From positions 1,054,001-1,118,000 of the forward strand of contig NZ_CP031447.1 of assembly GCF_003391095.1 (NCBI RefSeq): DNA of 64,000 nt. Reading direction: 5' to 3'. Position numbers and translations under genes: made by a program. The first letter of the stretch is position 1, and each line of letters begins with the position of its first letter. Origin of the DNA: Austwickia chelonae. GTDB lineage: Bacteria > Actinomycetota > Actinomycetes > Actinomycetales > Dermatophilaceae. The notes below the pieces were generated by a model, which ran no database searches, was not told the DNA's origin, and was given only the letters and a program-made list of their open reading frames with translations. Below, one piece after another: positions 36,255 to 46,263 of the stretch.

Positions 36255-37223
36255 GTGCACCGTTGGAATACCCTCAGTGACCTCCCTGACGACCTATCGG
36301 CCTGCGCAGTGACGCTGGGCAATTTCGACGGGGTTCATCGCGGACACCGCGCTGTCGTCGAGCAGTTGGTTACGCAGGCTCGAGTAGCCGGTGTGACGGC
36401 AGTCGCAGTGACCTTCGACCCGCATCCGGTGTCGGTATTGCGTCCTGAACAGGCGCCGCCGCTCCTGGGCACACTTGACCAACGCCTGGAACTCCTTGCG
36501 GAGCTGGGTCTCGACGCTGTTCTCGTCATGAAGTTCACCAGGGAGCTGGCTACCTGGACACCTGAGGAATTCGTTCAGCGGGTCTTCGTCGAGGCTTTGC
36601 ACGCTCAGCTCGTGGTCGTCGGGCAGGATACCCGTTTCGGGGTGCGTAACTCAGGGGACGTTGAGACTCTGCGGCAACTGGGGAAGAAGCTGGACTTCGA
36701 AGTCACTGTTGTTTCTGACCAGGGTGGTCAGACTCACGCCACAGAAATTGCTCGGTGGTCGTCCTCGCAAGCGCGGAGCTTGGTCGTGGACGGAGACGTG
36801 GAGGCTGCGGCAGACGTGCTGGGGCGCCAGCACGAGGTGGCGGGAGCTGTCGTCCACGGTGATCATCGCGGACGTGAGTTGGGATATCCCACTGCGAATC
36901 TGTGTGAGGACCCGGACGGACTGGTTCCTGCTGACGGGGTCTATGCCGGGTGGCTGGTGCGGTCGGGCACGGGAGGGGAGCGTCTGCCTGCTGCGATCTC
37001 GGTGGGGACGAACCCGACCTTCGACGGAACCCAGAGACGAGTCGAAGCCTATGTCCTGGACCGTACTGATCTCGATCTCTACGGGGAGCGGGTGGGCTTG
37101 GAATTCGTCCAGCGACTGCGACCGATGTACCGCTTCGGTGATATCGAAGAACTACTTACGGTGATGGCCGAGGATGTGCGCCGTACCAGGGAACTCCTGG
37201 GAGTCGACAACATCCGGGAGTGA
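36255..37223 (+). CDS. ribF: Bifunctional riboflavin kinase/FMN adenylyltransferase
   Basis: The 322-aa enzyme converts riboflavin to FMN and then FAD. The adenylyltransferase domain (about 1-185) has the nucleotidyl-transferase motif GNFDGVHRGH (22-31) and AVTFDPHPVSVL. The kinase domain (about 190-315) has GRELGYPTANL and a VGTNPTFDG turn. It begins with GTG behind a leaderless-type -10 box. In many actinobacteria rpsO follows ribF; here a radical SAM gene does. Confidence 0.95.
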   Translation: MHRWNTLSDLPDDLSACAVTLGNFDGVHRGHRAVVEQLVTQARVAGVTAVAVTFDPHPVSVLRPEQAPPLLGTLDQRLELLAELGLDAVLVMKFTRELATWTPEEFVQRVFVEALHAQLVVVGQDTRFGVRNSGDVETLRQLGKKLDFEVTVVSDQGGQTHATEIARWSSSQARSLVVDGDVEAAADVLGRQHEVAGAVVHGDHRGRELGYPTANLCEDPDGLVPADGVYAGWLVRSGTGGERLPAAISVGTNPTFDGTQRRVEAYVLDRTDLDLYGERVGLEFVQRLRPMYRFGDIEELLTVMAEDVRRTRELLGVDNIRE

Positions 37224-37235
37224 GCTCAACTGACT

Positions 37236-37265
37236 TTGGGCTGGTGCGCTTCGCTCACCTACTCT
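37236..37265 (+). promoter_or_regulatory. Promoter of the radical SAM gene
   Basis: TTGGGC (37236-37241), an 18-bp spacer and TACTCT (37260-37265) precede the ATG at 37273 by seven bases. The transcript would be leaderless or carry only a base or two. Confidence 0.55.
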
Positions 37266-37272
37266 GGAGACT

Positions 37273-39282
37273 ATGCCTGGAGAGTCCTTTTTCGCGCGTC
37301 TCGAGCCACTGCTGACGCGAGTTTCGAAGCCCATCCAGTATGTCGGGGGCGAGCTGAACTCTCAGATCAAAGACTGGAACTGCGGCGGATTCATGGAGGG
37401 CTCGGACGGGAGCACTCGGGACCGGACCGTGCGCTGGGCACTGATGTACCCGGATGCGTACGAGGTGGGCCTGCCTAACCAGGGCGTCATGATCCTTTAC
37501 GAAGTGCTCAACGAGCGACCGGACGCTTTGGCAGAACGGACTTATGCGGTCTGGCCTGATTTGGCGCAGCTGATGCGTGATGCAGGGGTTCCCCAGGTGA
37601 CTGTGGACGGTCACCGTGCGGTGCACGACTTCGATGTCTTCGGGTTGAGCTTTCCGACAGAACTCAATTACACGAATATGTTGGAAGCTTTGGACCTGGC
37701 CAAAATTCCACTGCATGCTGCGGATCGCTCGGACGGTGACCCGATCGTCGTTGTCGGAGGACATGCCAGCTTCAACCCCGAGCCGGTGGCGGATTTCGTC
37801 GATGCGGTGATCGTCGGGGATGGAGAGGAAGCCGTCCTACGGGTGACGGACCTCATCGGAGACTGGAAGTCCCAGGGGCGGCCAGGTGGGCGTCATGAGC
37901 TGTTGCTGAGGCTTGCCCGCGACGGCGTCGCTTATGTTCCGGGTTTCTACCAGGTGGATTACCTGCCTGATGGGCGCATCAAGCGGGTCGCACCCACCGA
38001 ATCGGGGATCCCGTGGCGGGTGGCGAAACACACCGTGATGGACCTTGACGAGTGGCCCTATCCGAAGACCCCGTTGGTGCCTTTGGCCGAGACGGTGCAT
38101 GAGCGGATGAGCGTGGAGATCTTCCGGGGGTGTACACGAGGATGCCGTTTCTGCCAGGCCGGGATGATTACCCGTCCGGTGAGAGAACGATCGATCACCG
38201 GTATCGGGGAAATGGTGGAACAGGGTCTGGGGGCTACTGGGTATGAGGAGGTCGGGCTGCTCTCCTTGAGTAGCGCGGACCATTCCGAGATCGCAGAGAT
38301 GACGAAGGGACTGGCCGATCGTTACGAGGGGACTCATACCGGGTTGTCCTTGCCGAGCACTCGGGTGGACGCTTTCAACATCGATCTCGCTGATGAACTG
38401 TCCCGTAACGGCCGGCGTAGCGGATTGACCTTCGCGCCGGAAGGTGGCAGTGAACGTCTGCGGAGGGTCATCAACAAACAGGTCAGTGAGCAGGACCTCA
38501 TCGATACCGTTGCGGCGGCGTATGCAGCCGGGTGGCGTCAGGTCAAGCTCTACTTCATGTGTGGCTTGCCGACGGAGACCGACGAAGATGTCCTAGGTAT
38601 TGCGGACCTGGCGGCAAAGGTGATCGACACAGGACGAAAAGTCAGTGGGCGTAAAGATATCCGTTGCACGGTGTCGATCGGTGGTTTTGTCCCGAAAGCG
38701 CATACTCCCTTTCAGTGGGCTGGTCAGTTGTCCGCTTCGGCAACCGATGACCGGCTGCGCAGATTGCGGGAGAAGATTCGTACCGACCGCAGGTACGGAT
38801 CGTCGATCGGTCTGCGCTATCACGATGGTGAACCGGGGACCGTCGAAGGGCTTCTTTCGCGGGGAGACCGCAGGGTGGGTAAGGTCATCGAGGCGGTTTG
38901 GCGTGATGGAGGTCGGTTCGACGGGTGGAGCGAGTACTTCTCCTACGAGCGCTGGATGAGGTGTGCCGACGAAGTGTTCTCCGCGCAGCGGGCTGAGAAC
39001 GGATGGGCGATCGATGTCGACTGGTTCACCACACGGGAACGGGGTGAACTAGAAGTGCTGCCCTGGGACCATATCGACTCTGGCCTCGACAAGGAGTGGC
39101 TCTGGGACGACTGGCAGGCCGCTTTGGATGAATCGGAACAACCGGACTGCAGATGGACGCCGTGTTTCGACTGTGGAGTTTGCCCGCAGATGGATACAGA
39201 CATTCAGATCGGCCCGACTGGTCGCACATTGCTTCCGGTCACGGTACTTACTTCGGGTAAAGCCGCTTTGTTGGGGCGATGA
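37273..39282 (+). CDS. TIGR03960-type B12-binding radical SAM protein
   Basis: The 669-aa protein has an N-terminal cobalamin-binding-like region (about 60-200, with VGGHASFNPEP and DAVIVGDGEEAVL). The radical SAM core has its [4Fe-4S] cysteines at 287, 291 and 294 (CTRGCRFC). A TIGR03960-type C-terminal part carries another Cys cluster (CRWTPCFDCGVC). It is found next to a TIGR03936 gene and rne across actinobacteria and other phyla, which hints at an RNA or ribosome modification, but no reaction is established to my knowledge. The next gene, TIGR03936, is its constant partner. Confidence 0.9.
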   Translation: MPGESFFARLEPLLTRVSKPIQYVGGELNSQIKDWNCGGFMEGSDGSTRDRTVRWALMYPDAYEVGLPNQGVMILYEVLNERPDALAERTYAVWPDLAQLMRDAGVPQVTVDGHRAVHDFDVFGLSFPTELNYTNMLEALDLAKIPLHAADRSDGDPIVVVGGHASFNPEPVADFVDAVIVGDGEEAVLRVTDLIGDWKSQGRPGGRHELLLRLARDGVAYVPGFYQVDYLPDGRIKRVAPTESGIPWRVAKHTVMDLDEWPYPKTPLVPLAETVHERMSVEIFRGCTRGCRFCQAGMITRPVRERSITGIGEMVEQGLGATGYEEVGLLSLSSADHSEIAEMTKGLADRYEGTHTGLSLPSTRVDAFNIDLADELSRNGRRSGLTFAPEGGSERLRRVINKQVSEQDLIDTVAAAYAAGWRQVKLYFMCGLPTETDEDVLGIADLAAKVIDTGRKVSGRKDIRCTVSIGGFVPKAHTPFQWAGQLSASATDDRLRRLREKIRTDRRYGSSIGLRYHDGEPGTVEGLLSRGDRRVGKVIEAVWRDGGRFDGWSEYFSYERWMRCADEVFSAQRAENGWAIDVDWFTTRERGELEVLPWDHIDSGLDKEWLWDDWQAALDESEQPDCRWTPCFDCGVCPQMDTDIQIGPTGRTLLPVTVLTSGKAALLGR

Positions 39283-39379
39283 ATCCAACCGGAGAAACCA
39301 GGGGAGACGAACAGCTCGCCTTGGCCGGTTGATCACCGTTGGGTTCCTGTCCCAGGGGCTTCTGCGAGGACATGGATTC

Positions 39380-39407
39380 TTGGTGTCGGCAGGCATCGCC
39401 GTAACCT
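39380..39407 (+). promoter_or_regulatory. Possible promoter of the TIGR03936 gene
   Basis: TTGGTG (39380-39385), 16 bases, then TAACCT (39402-39407), eight bases before the ATG at 39416. The upstream 133-bp gap holds nothing else I can identify. Confidence 0.4.
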
Positions 39408-39415
39408 TGGTGTCT

Positions 39416-40183
39416 ATGGCTCGTCAGCGTGTTCCTTCTGGTCCTCCGGCTGCACCCCCGGTGCAGCGCCTTCGTCTTCGCTATGCGAAACGTGGGCGGC
39501 TGCGTTTCTCCAGTACTCGTGATTTTCAGCGTGCGTTGGAGCGCGCACTGCGTCGAGCTGCCGTTCCTATGGCTTTTTCGTCCGGCTTTCACCCACACCC
39601 GCGGATCTCCTATGCCAATGCTGCTCCGACAGGGACGGCCAGCGAGGCCGAGTACGTAGAGATCGCTCTGGCTGAGAGAGTCGATCTTCCCGCAGTACGA
39701 GTCGCATTGGACGAAGCGCTACCGCCGGGGTTGGACATCTTGGAGGTTGCCGAGTCGACCGAGTCCTCGCTGGCTGACCTGCTGCAGGCCAGCGCCTGGT
39801 TGATGTGTTTCCAGGACCTCACGCCGGAGGAGCTGGCTCTGGTCCGTGCTGAGTTCTTGGGATTGGACGAATCTCCGGTGACCCGGATGTTCAAGACGGG
39901 TGAAAAGACTCTGGATCCACGGGCAGCCGTCGTATCCATGACGGTCTGGAATCGTGCTGATGGATGCGCTGCGGACAGCACGATCAGCGGGCTTGACGAA
40001 GCGTGTGCCATACTGCGAATGGTCGTACGGCACACCACGCCCGCTGTACGCCCCGATGACATCCTCACTGCGTTGCGCACTTATGCCTCCTTGTCGCCCA
40101 CATCGACCCCCTTGGTGATCCGACTCGCTCAGGGCCCGCTGATCGAGGGGGAAGTGGCCGATCCACTGGCCGCATCACAGTGA
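39416..40183 (+). CDS. TIGR03936 family protein (DUF2344)
   Basis: The 255-aa protein starts with QRLRLRYAKRGRLRFSSTRD and FSSGFHPHPRISYANAAP, the core of the TIGR03936/DUF2344 family, and has no recognised catalytic residues. It is always encoded beside, or fused to, the TIGR03960 radical SAM protein, so it probably binds that enzyme or its substrate RNA. I chose the ATG at 39416, where the family begins; a longer in-frame extension overlaps the radical SAM gene. The next gene is RNase E/G. Confidence 0.85.
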   Translation: MARQRVPSGPPAAPPVQRLRLRYAKRGRLRFSSTRDFQRALERALRRAAVPMAFSSGFHPHPRISYANAAPTGTASEAEYVEIALAERVDLPAVRVALDEALPPGLDILEVAESTESSLADLLQASAWLMCFQDLTPEELALVRAEFLGLDESPVTRMFKTGEKTLDPRAAVVSMTVWNRADGCAADSTISGLDEACAILRMVVRHTTPAVRPDDILTALRTYASLSPTSTPLVIRLAQGPLIEGEVADPLAASQ

Positions 40184-40365
40184 CGTCGTCGGCGCCCGCA
40201 CAGGTGACGCGCTAGCGCGAGCCCGAACGGACGTAGCGATACGACTTCCGTCGATAGCGGTGAACCGCACTACCGACGATCTTCGATCATGCATCGGTGC
40301 GATGACGAGGGAGAACGAGATTCCAGGCGTGGCCGTTGTCACACGGTGCAGGAAGGACGCCTCAG

Positions 40366-43300
40366 ATGGCTTCCGAGAACAGCACCCCCGAGCAGGATGC
40401 CGACACCCCGGAATCTGCTCCTCGTAAACGCGCTCCCCGTAAGGCTGCGGCGGCTAAGTCGTCGACAAGTTCCTCTCGGGCATCGGCGTCAAAGCCTCGC
40501 AAACGCGCGGCCTCCAAGAAGACTGAGGTGCGACAGGAAACTGCCGAAGAACCGGCTGCTGCAGCGCCCGAGACGAACGAAACCGAGGGCGAGCGGCCTC
40601 TGGCGCAGGAGAAGGCCGCGACAGCTCCTCGTAAGCGGGCGGCCCGACAGAAGAAGGTCGTAGAGGAGACCGCGGGGTCCGATCCTGCGCAGAGCACCGG
40701 CACGAAGGAAGAGGCTAACGCCGGAGAGGGCGAGTCTGCTCCTCAGACGACGCGTGCTCGGCGTGCTCGGAAGAAGACGGCATCACCATCGGTTGGAGTC
40801 GATGTCGAGGCTGCGACGTCCGATCCCGAGACTGTGAAGAAAGCCGCTGGCAAGGCCCCTGCCAAGAGTCGGAAACGTTCGAAGAAGGTCGACCATGCCG
40901 CTCTCCCCATGCCGGAGGAGGGCCAGGTCTCCGATCTGATGGTGGCTCAGATCTCCGAGGACGAGGCGAATGCCTTGATCGAGGAGGTTCTTTCCTTGGC
41001 GGAGGCGGACGCACCAGAGGAAACGGGGAACACCGATCAGTCGCTGACACCCACTTTCGGTGTTCTCTTCCAAGCACCGGAACCGACTGCCGTTGTTGCT
41101 CAGACTCGTCGTCGTGGTCCAGCAGAACCCGAGGAAGTAGCTCAGGACCACTCCAGCGTGGACGATGACGTCGACACCGATGTCGATGCCGACTCGAACG
41201 CCGAGGACTCACGCGATTCGGAGGAATCCGAGAGCGGACGTCGTCGTCGTCGTCGCGGAGGTAAAGGTCGCCGCCGTGGAAGCGGCTCAGCCGAGGACGG
41301 GTCAGCAGCCGACGGCGAGGATGCTCCGGAGGAGGACGACCGGGAGCAGGAAGAACGCTCAGGGTTGCCTGCGGAGGGAGACGGGGACGAGCCTGCCGCC
41401 AGCGGACGCCGCCGTACCAGACGGCGCCGTCGGAGCGGGAGCGCCACCGAGGGCGAGGACCCGCCCGGTACTGTGACGAAGGTGCGTGAGCCCCGTCGGG
41501 ACCGAGACGAGGCCACGGGCATTAAGGGGAGCACCCGGCTGGAGGCCAAGAAGCAGCGCCGCAGGGAAGGGCGCGAAGCTGGTCGGCGGCGGACCATCAT
41601 TACCGAGGCGGAGTTCCTGGCACGCCGGGAGAGCGTCGAACGGGTGATGGTGGTCCGGCAGCAGGGAGAACGCACTCAGATCGGGGTTCTTGAGGACGGG
41701 GTCCTGGTCGAGCATTACGTGAGCAGGGCTGATTCGGCTCAGTCCGGTTCGATGGCCGGCAATGTCTATCTGGGACGGGTGCAGAATGTGCTGCCCAGCA
41801 TGGAAGCTGCTTTCGTCGACATCGGGCGAGGACGCAATGCGGTGCTCTACGCCGGAGAGGTCAACTGGGACGCGGCGGGTCTGGAAGCACACCGCTCCCG
41901 TCGTATTGAAAACGCATTGTCCTCGGGGCAGAGCGTTCTGGTGCAGGTCACCAAGGATCCGATCGGTCACAAGGGGGCCAGGCTCACCAGCCAGATCAGT
42001 CTTCCAGGGCGTTACTTGGTGTACGTGCCCCAGGGCAAGATGACCGGAATCAGTCGCAAGCTTCCCGACACCGAGCGAACCCGTCTGAAGAAGATCCTCA
42101 AGGAGATCGTTCCCGCAGATGCCGGGGTCATCGTGCGTACCGCAGCTGAGGGTGCGTCGGAAGCCGAGCTGCGGGCAGACGTGGAGCGTCTGGCGAACAT
42201 CTGGGAAACCATTCAGAAGAAGACGGCCTCAGGACATGCACCCGCGCTGTTGCACGGTGAGGTAGATCTGACGGTACGGGTCATCCGGGACGTCTTCAAC
42301 GAGGACTTCTCTTCGATGGTGGTCGCTGGGGACAGTGCCTGGTCAACGGTCAATGACTACATCGGATCTGTGGCCCCGGATCTCGCAGGAAAGCTGCGCC
42401 GATGGACCGGGGGCAAGGACGTTTTTGCCGAGTTCCGCATCGACGAGCAGCTGGCGAAAGCCATGGACCGTAAGGTCTGGCTGCCCAGCGGAGGATCCTT
42501 GGTCATCGATCGCACTGAAGCGATGACGGTCATCGACGTCAACACCGGTAAGTTCGTCGGTGCCGGCGGCAATCTCGAAGAGACGGTCACGAAGAACAAC
42601 ATCGAGGCTGCGGAGGAGATCGTCCGTCAGCTGAGGTTGCGTGACATCGGCGGGATCATTGTCATCGACTTCATCGACATGGTTCTGGAGTCCAATAGGG
42701 ACCTCGTGGTTCGCCGACTGCTGGAGTGCTTGGGCCGCGACCGTACCAAGCACCAGGTTGCCGAAGTCACCTCGCTGGGATTGGTCCAGATGACCCGGAA
42801 ACGTGTGGGTGCAGGGCTCATCGAGGTCTTCTCCGAGCCCTGCGAACACTGCAACGGACGCGGGATCATCGTTTCGAACACTCCGGTGGACAAGTCGTCT
42901 GCGTCCAGCAGCGGCGGAGGAAACAGCGTTGAGGGCGGACGCCGTCGTCGCGGGAAGGGGAATGCCGCATCGGCGACATCCTCCGCGTCTACCTCGACCG
43001 GTACCGATCAGCCGGCCGCCGAGGTCGAGGAGAGTTCCGAGACTGCGGCATCGGACCGGACGGTTGCGTCTAGCCCTACACCGGCGCAGATCGCGGCAGT
43101 GGCTTATGCGGCGCTTCATCAGGAGCCACCTGCAGAGGGGGAGCCCGCTTCTCCGATGACGGAGCCGGTGAAGACAAGTGCGGTGAAGACAGGGGCGGTG
43201 AAGAGACGGAGTGAGCGTGTCGTCGAGGAGCCGACGGACACAGCAGCCGAGGAATCTGTGAAGGTCTCGCCGGTGAAGAGCAATCGGGTTCGTCGAGGAG

Positions 43301-43545
43301 CTAGTCGCCCGGTTGCAACGCCGGAGCCGAGCACGCCGAAAGCACTGCTTGCTTTGCCCGATGCTCCTGCTGAGAGCTCTCTTGGAGCTGGGGGTGGGGC
43401 TACCGGTTCGGCGGCCGCCAGCGAGCTTGTCCCGGTGGCGGAGACAACAGCGCGTAAACCTCGTCGGCGTCGGGCGCGTGCGGTGGCTCCTGCGGGGCCG
43501 CCCAAGCACACCCGTTCGGACGAGGTCGACACGGCTTCAAAGTAA
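40366..43545 (+). CDS. rne: Ribonuclease E/G
   Basis: The 1059-aa endoribonuclease is organised in the actinobacterial way, with the catalytic core in the middle. Residues 1-420 are disordered, with Lys/Arg patches (RKRAPRKAAAAK) and acidic tracts (DDDVDTDVDADSNAED). The S1 domain starts near 460 (GNVYLGRVQNVLPSME). The metal-binding Asp724 (DVNTGKFVG) and Asp768 (DFIDM) follow, and the zinc-link cysteines are 826 and 829 (CEHCNGRG). The C-terminal 220 residues are again disordered with KTSAVKTGAVKRR-like repeats. AGGAAGGA lies 8 nt before the ATG. The 182-nt leader, which contains the palindrome CGCGCTAGCGCG at 40208-40219, may serve autoregulation. Confidence 0.95.
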   Translation: MASENSTPEQDADTPESAPRKRAPRKAAAAKSSTSSSRASASKPRKRAASKKTEVRQETAEEPAAAAPETNETEGERPLAQEKAATAPRKRAARQKKVVEETAGSDPAQSTGTKEEANAGEGESAPQTTRARRARKKTASPSVGVDVEAATSDPETVKKAAGKAPAKSRKRSKKVDHAALPMPEEGQVSDLMVAQISEDEANALIEEVLSLAEADAPEETGNTDQSLTPTFGVLFQAPEPTAVVAQTRRRGPAEPEEVAQDHSSVDDDVDTDVDADSNAEDSRDSEESESGRRRRRRGGKGRRRGSGSAEDGSAADGEDAPEEDDREQEERSGLPAEGDGDEPAASGRRRTRRRRRSGSATEGEDPPGTVTKVREPRRDRDEATGIKGSTRLEAKKQRRREGREAGRRRTIITEAEFLARRESVERVMVVRQQGERTQIGVLEDGVLVEHYVSRADSAQSGSMAGNVYLGRVQNVLPSMEAAFVDIGRGRNAVLYAGEVNWDAAGLEAHRSRRIENALSSGQSVLVQVTKDPIGHKGARLTSQISLPGRYLVYVPQGKMTGISRKLPDTERTRLKKILKEIVPADAGVIVRTAAEGASEAELRADVERLANIWETIQKKTASGHAPALLHGEVDLTVRVIRDVFNEDFSSMVVAGDSAWSTVNDYIGSVAPDLAGKLRRWTGGKDVFAEFRIDEQLAKAMDRKVWLPSGGSLVIDRTEAMTVIDVNTGKFVGAGGNLEETVTKNNIEAAEEIVRQLRLRDIGGIIVIDFIDMVLESNRDLVVRRLLECLGRDRTKHQVAEVTSLGLVQMTRKRVGAGLIEVFSEPCEHCNGRGIIVSNTPVDKSSASSSGGGNSVEGGRRRRGKGNAASATSSASTSTGTDQPAAEVEESSETAASDRTVASSPTPAQIAAVAYAALHQEPPAEGEPASPMTEPVKTSAVKTGAVKRRSERVVEEPTDTAAEESVKVSPVKSNRVRRGASRPVATPEPSTPKALLALPDAPAESSLGAGGGATGSAAASELVPVAETTARKPRRRRARAVAPAGPPKHTRSDEVDTASK

Positions 43546-43557
43546 GAGAGATGTAAT

Positions 43558-43587
43558 TTGGGCAGACTTGCTGCCTTCACGTAGACT
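43558..43587 (+). promoter_or_regulatory. Promoter of rplU-rpmA
   Basis: TTGGGC (43558-43563), an 18-bp spacer and TAGACT (43582-43587) lie 91 nt before the rplU start. The transcript would carry an L21 leader of about 85 nt. Confidence 0.55.
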
Positions 43588-43678
43588 TGTCAGTCGGTGC
43601 GCCCACCGTGACCCGTGTTGACGGGCCGGTTCGAAGAGGTCGCCGAATCACTGCAGAAGCAAGGAGAGTGGGTTCAAC

Positions 43679-43987
43679 GTGTACGCGATTGTTCGCGCCG
43701 GAGGCCGCCAGGAGAAGGTGTCCGTAGGCGACGTCCTCATCGTCGACAAGGTCAACGCGGAGCCCGGTACGTCCGTGGACCTCACTCCGCTGATGCTGGT
43801 GGACGGCGCCGATGTCACCACCGAGGCAGAGAAGCTTGCGAAGGTGAAGGTCAAGGCTGAGGTCGTGAAAGCGACCAAGGGTCCCAAGATCACGATCCTC
43901 AAGTACAAGAACAAGACCGGTTACCGCAAGCGTCAGGGTCACCGTCAGCCGACGACCCAGATCAAGGTCACTGCGATCGAAGCCTGA
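43679..43987 (+). CDS. rplU: 50S ribosomal protein L21
   Basis: The 102-aa ribosomal protein has the standard L21 sequence: [18 protein letters not shown] at the start and [18 protein letters not shown] near the end, which binds 23S rRNA. GTG at 43679 has AAGGAGAG about 10 nt before it. It is followed by rpmA after 53 nt, the universal pairing. Confidence 0.98.
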   Translation: MYAIVRAGGRQEKVSVGDVLIVDKVNAEPGTSVDLTPLMLVDGADVTTEAEKLAKVKVKAEVVKATKGPKITILKYKNKTGYRKRQGHRQPTTQIKVTAIEA

Positions 43988-44040
43988 GTGCTTCTTCGTA
44001 TTAGTTCGAGCCTCTACGAGCAGCAAAGGTAGACACTGAC

Positions 44041-44301
44041 ATGGCACACAAGAAGGGTGCGTCGTCGTCGAGGAACGGCCGCGACTCCAACCCCCAGTAC
44101 CTCGGCGTGAAGCGTTTCGGGGGTCAGGTCGTCAACGCAGGCGAAATCCTGGTCCGTCAGCGCGGCACCCACTTCCACCCCGGCGAGAACGTCGGCCGTG
44201 GCGGCGACGACACTCTGTTCGCACTCGCCGCTGGTGCGGTGAAGTTCGGCACCAAGCGTGGCCGTAAGACGGTCAACATCGTCCCCGCGACCCAGGCCTG
44301 A
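44041..44301 (+). CDS. rpmA: 50S ribosomal protein L27
   Basis: The 86-aa L27 is complete: [19 protein letters not shown], whose N-terminal tail reaches the peptidyl-transferase centre, followed by [12 protein letters not shown] and [20 protein letters not shown]. There is no N-terminal cleavable extension of the firmicute type. A strong UUCG hairpin lies 39 nt after the stop. Confidence 0.98.
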   Translation: MAHKKGASSSRNGRDSNPQYLGVKRFGGQVVNAGEILVRQRGTHFHPGENVGRGGDDTLFALAAGAVKFGTKRGRKTVNIVPATQA

Positions 44302-44339
44302 CGAGCACACGTTCTTCACCTGCACATCGCACGACGTAT

Positions 44340-44373
44340 ACGTGAGGGGTGGGCTTCGGCCCACCCCTCACGT
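44340..44373 (+). terminator. UUCG tetraloop hairpin between rpmA and obg
   Basis: A perfect 15-bp stem (44340-44354 with 44359-44373; arm ACGTGAGGGGTGGGC) closes on TTCG, the very stable UUCG tetraloop. No T-run follows. It probably ends the rplU-rpmA message, possibly with partial read-through to obg. Confidence 0.7.
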
Positions 44374-44459
44374 GCATCTATCAGGACCCATCGTTCGGGT
44401 ACAGCCGACAGGCGGCAGACCGTACGGCCCAATGAACACCAGATACTGAGAGGCATCTC

Positions 44460-45989
44460 ATGGCTGCAACCTTCGTCGACCGAGTAGCCCTGAACGTGGC
44501 GGCTGGTAAAGGCGGCCACGGATGCGCCTCTGTCCATCGTGAGAAGTTCAAGCCCTTGGGCGGGCCAGACGGCGGTAACGGCGGTCACGGCGGTGATGTC
44601 GTAATCCGGGTCGATGCCCAGGTGACCACTCTTCTGGACTATCACCACAGCCCGCATCGCCAGGCAGCCCACGGCAAACCTGGCGAGGGAGAAGAACGTA
44701 ATGGAGGCCAGGGAGCCGACCTGGTGCTCCCCGTTCCGGACGGTACGGTGGTCAAGGACTCCGACGGGCGGATTCTCGCCGATCTGGTCGGGTTGGGCAG
44801 CGAATACGTAGTAGCCCGAGGCGGTCGCGGCGGGCTGGGTAACAAAGCTCTGGCGAGTCCCCGACGTAAAGCCCCAGGGTTCGCGCTGCTCGGTGAACCA
44901 GGCGAACAGCGCGACATCGTTCTGGAGCTGAAGACGCTTGCGGACGTCGCGCTGATCGGTTTTCCCAGCGCAGGGAAGTCATCCCTCGTCTCCGTGATTT
45001 CGGCCGCACGGCCCAAGATCGCGGATTACCCCTTCACGACCTTGGTCCCGAACCTGGGGGTGGTGACTGCTGGTGATGCGCGCTATACCGTGGCTGACGT
45101 CCCGGGGCTGATTCCTGGAGCACACCAGGGTAAGGGCCTGGGGCTGGAGTTCCTACGTCACGTCGAGCGCTGCTCCGTACTCGTGCACGTCGTGGACTGC
45201 GCCACTCTCGAGCCAGGTCGTGATCCGTTGACCGATCTGGACGTCATCGAACACGAGTTGCGTCAGTACGTGGCCGACGAGTCCCTGGGCGGGCGCCCGC
45301 TGTCCGAACGCACTCGCATCGTGGTGCTCAACAAGGCAGACGTTCCTGAGGCCCGTGAACTGGCCGAGATGGTCCGTCCTGATCTTGAAGAACGCGGGCT
45401 CGAGGTACACATCGTCTCCGCTGTTGCCCGCACCGGGTTGAAAGAGCTCGGGTTCGCCTTGGCCCGTCATGTCGCCCAGGCGCGAGCTGAGCAGGCAGCA
45501 CAAGCCGAGGCCGCTCCCCGCCAGCGGGTTGTGGTGCGACCGGTGGCCGTCGACGACGAGGGCTTCACCGTGAACCAGATCGAGACCGAGGACGGTCCTG
45601 CCTTCCAGGTCTTGGGAGAGCGTCCGTCCCGATGGGTGCGGCAGACTGATTTCACGAACGATGAGGCGGTTGGCTATCTGGCCGACCGACTGGCGAGGGC
45701 CGGAGTCGAGGAAGCCTTGTTCGCGGCCGGTGCGGTTGCTGGATCGACGGTGCTGATCGGGCCGGAGGACAACGCCGTGGTCTTCGATTGGGAGCCGACC
45801 ATGTCTGCTGGGGCGGAGCTGCTTGGGCGACGTGGGACCGATCTGCGCCTCGAAGACCACCACCGTCCGACTCGAGGTCAGAAGCGTGAGGACTATGACT
45901 CCCGTCGGGCTGCCAAACGAGCAGCACGGGAGGAACTCGAGGCAGAACGTGCAGCAGGGTGGTGGACCTCGTCTTCGGACGACCACTGA
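44460..45989 (+). CDS. obg: Obg family GTPase CgtA
   Basis: The 509-aa ribosome-associated GTPase acts in 50S assembly and stress response. The Gly-rich Obg fold spans residues 1-158 ([13 protein letters not shown]). The G domain has GFPSAGKSS (167-175), the switch-region [28 protein letters not shown] and NKAD. An OCT domain follows at about 355-430, with an actinobacterial C-terminal extension of basic and acidic residues. GAGAGG lies before the ATG. Confidence 0.96.
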   Translation: MAATFVDRVALNVAAGKGGHGCASVHREKFKPLGGPDGGNGGHGGDVVIRVDAQVTTLLDYHHSPHRQAAHGKPGEGEERNGGQGADLVLPVPDGTVVKDSDGRILADLVGLGSEYVVARGGRGGLGNKALASPRRKAPGFALLGEPGEQRDIVLELKTLADVALIGFPSAGKSSLVSVISAARPKIADYPFTTLVPNLGVVTAGDARYTVADVPGLIPGAHQGKGLGLEFLRHVERCSVLVHVVDCATLEPGRDPLTDLDVIEHELRQYVADESLGGRPLSERTRIVVLNKADVPEARELAEMVRPDLEERGLEVHIVSAVARTGLKELGFALARHVAQARAEQAAQAEAAPRQRVVVRPVAVDDEGFTVNQIETEDGPAFQVLGERPSRWVRQTDFTNDEAVGYLADRLARAGVEEALFAAGAVAGSTVLIGPEDNAVVFDWEPTMSAGAELLGRRGTDLRLEDHHRPTRGQKREDYDSRRAAKRAAREELEAERAAGWWTSSSDDH

Positions 45990-46263
45990 CCTCGGTACGG
46001 GTTATCGCCTCAGGGGTTGTGAGGAAGGCGTAGGGCTCAGAAGGTCATTGCTTTCTCCAGTTTCTCCGGACTTGTCATGGGATTGGCTGCTTCTCTTGTC
46101 AACCGGTCGACGCTCTGCCTACGGTGGCTGGAAGGTGCTGACCGGGGATTCAGGTCAGAGAGACCTGACGTAGTAGACCGACGGTATGCGCTCATCTCCT
46201 GCTTTGTGTTGACGATGGGTCGGTCAGGAGCACGGTCGGCCCTTCTCTCGGTCAGGAGGATGT

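Noticed and set aside
42343-43509. A 388-codon open frame antisense to rne
   Set aside because: Its composition is Arg/Pro-rich and repetitive, as expected from the shadow of rne, and it has no motif or start signal.
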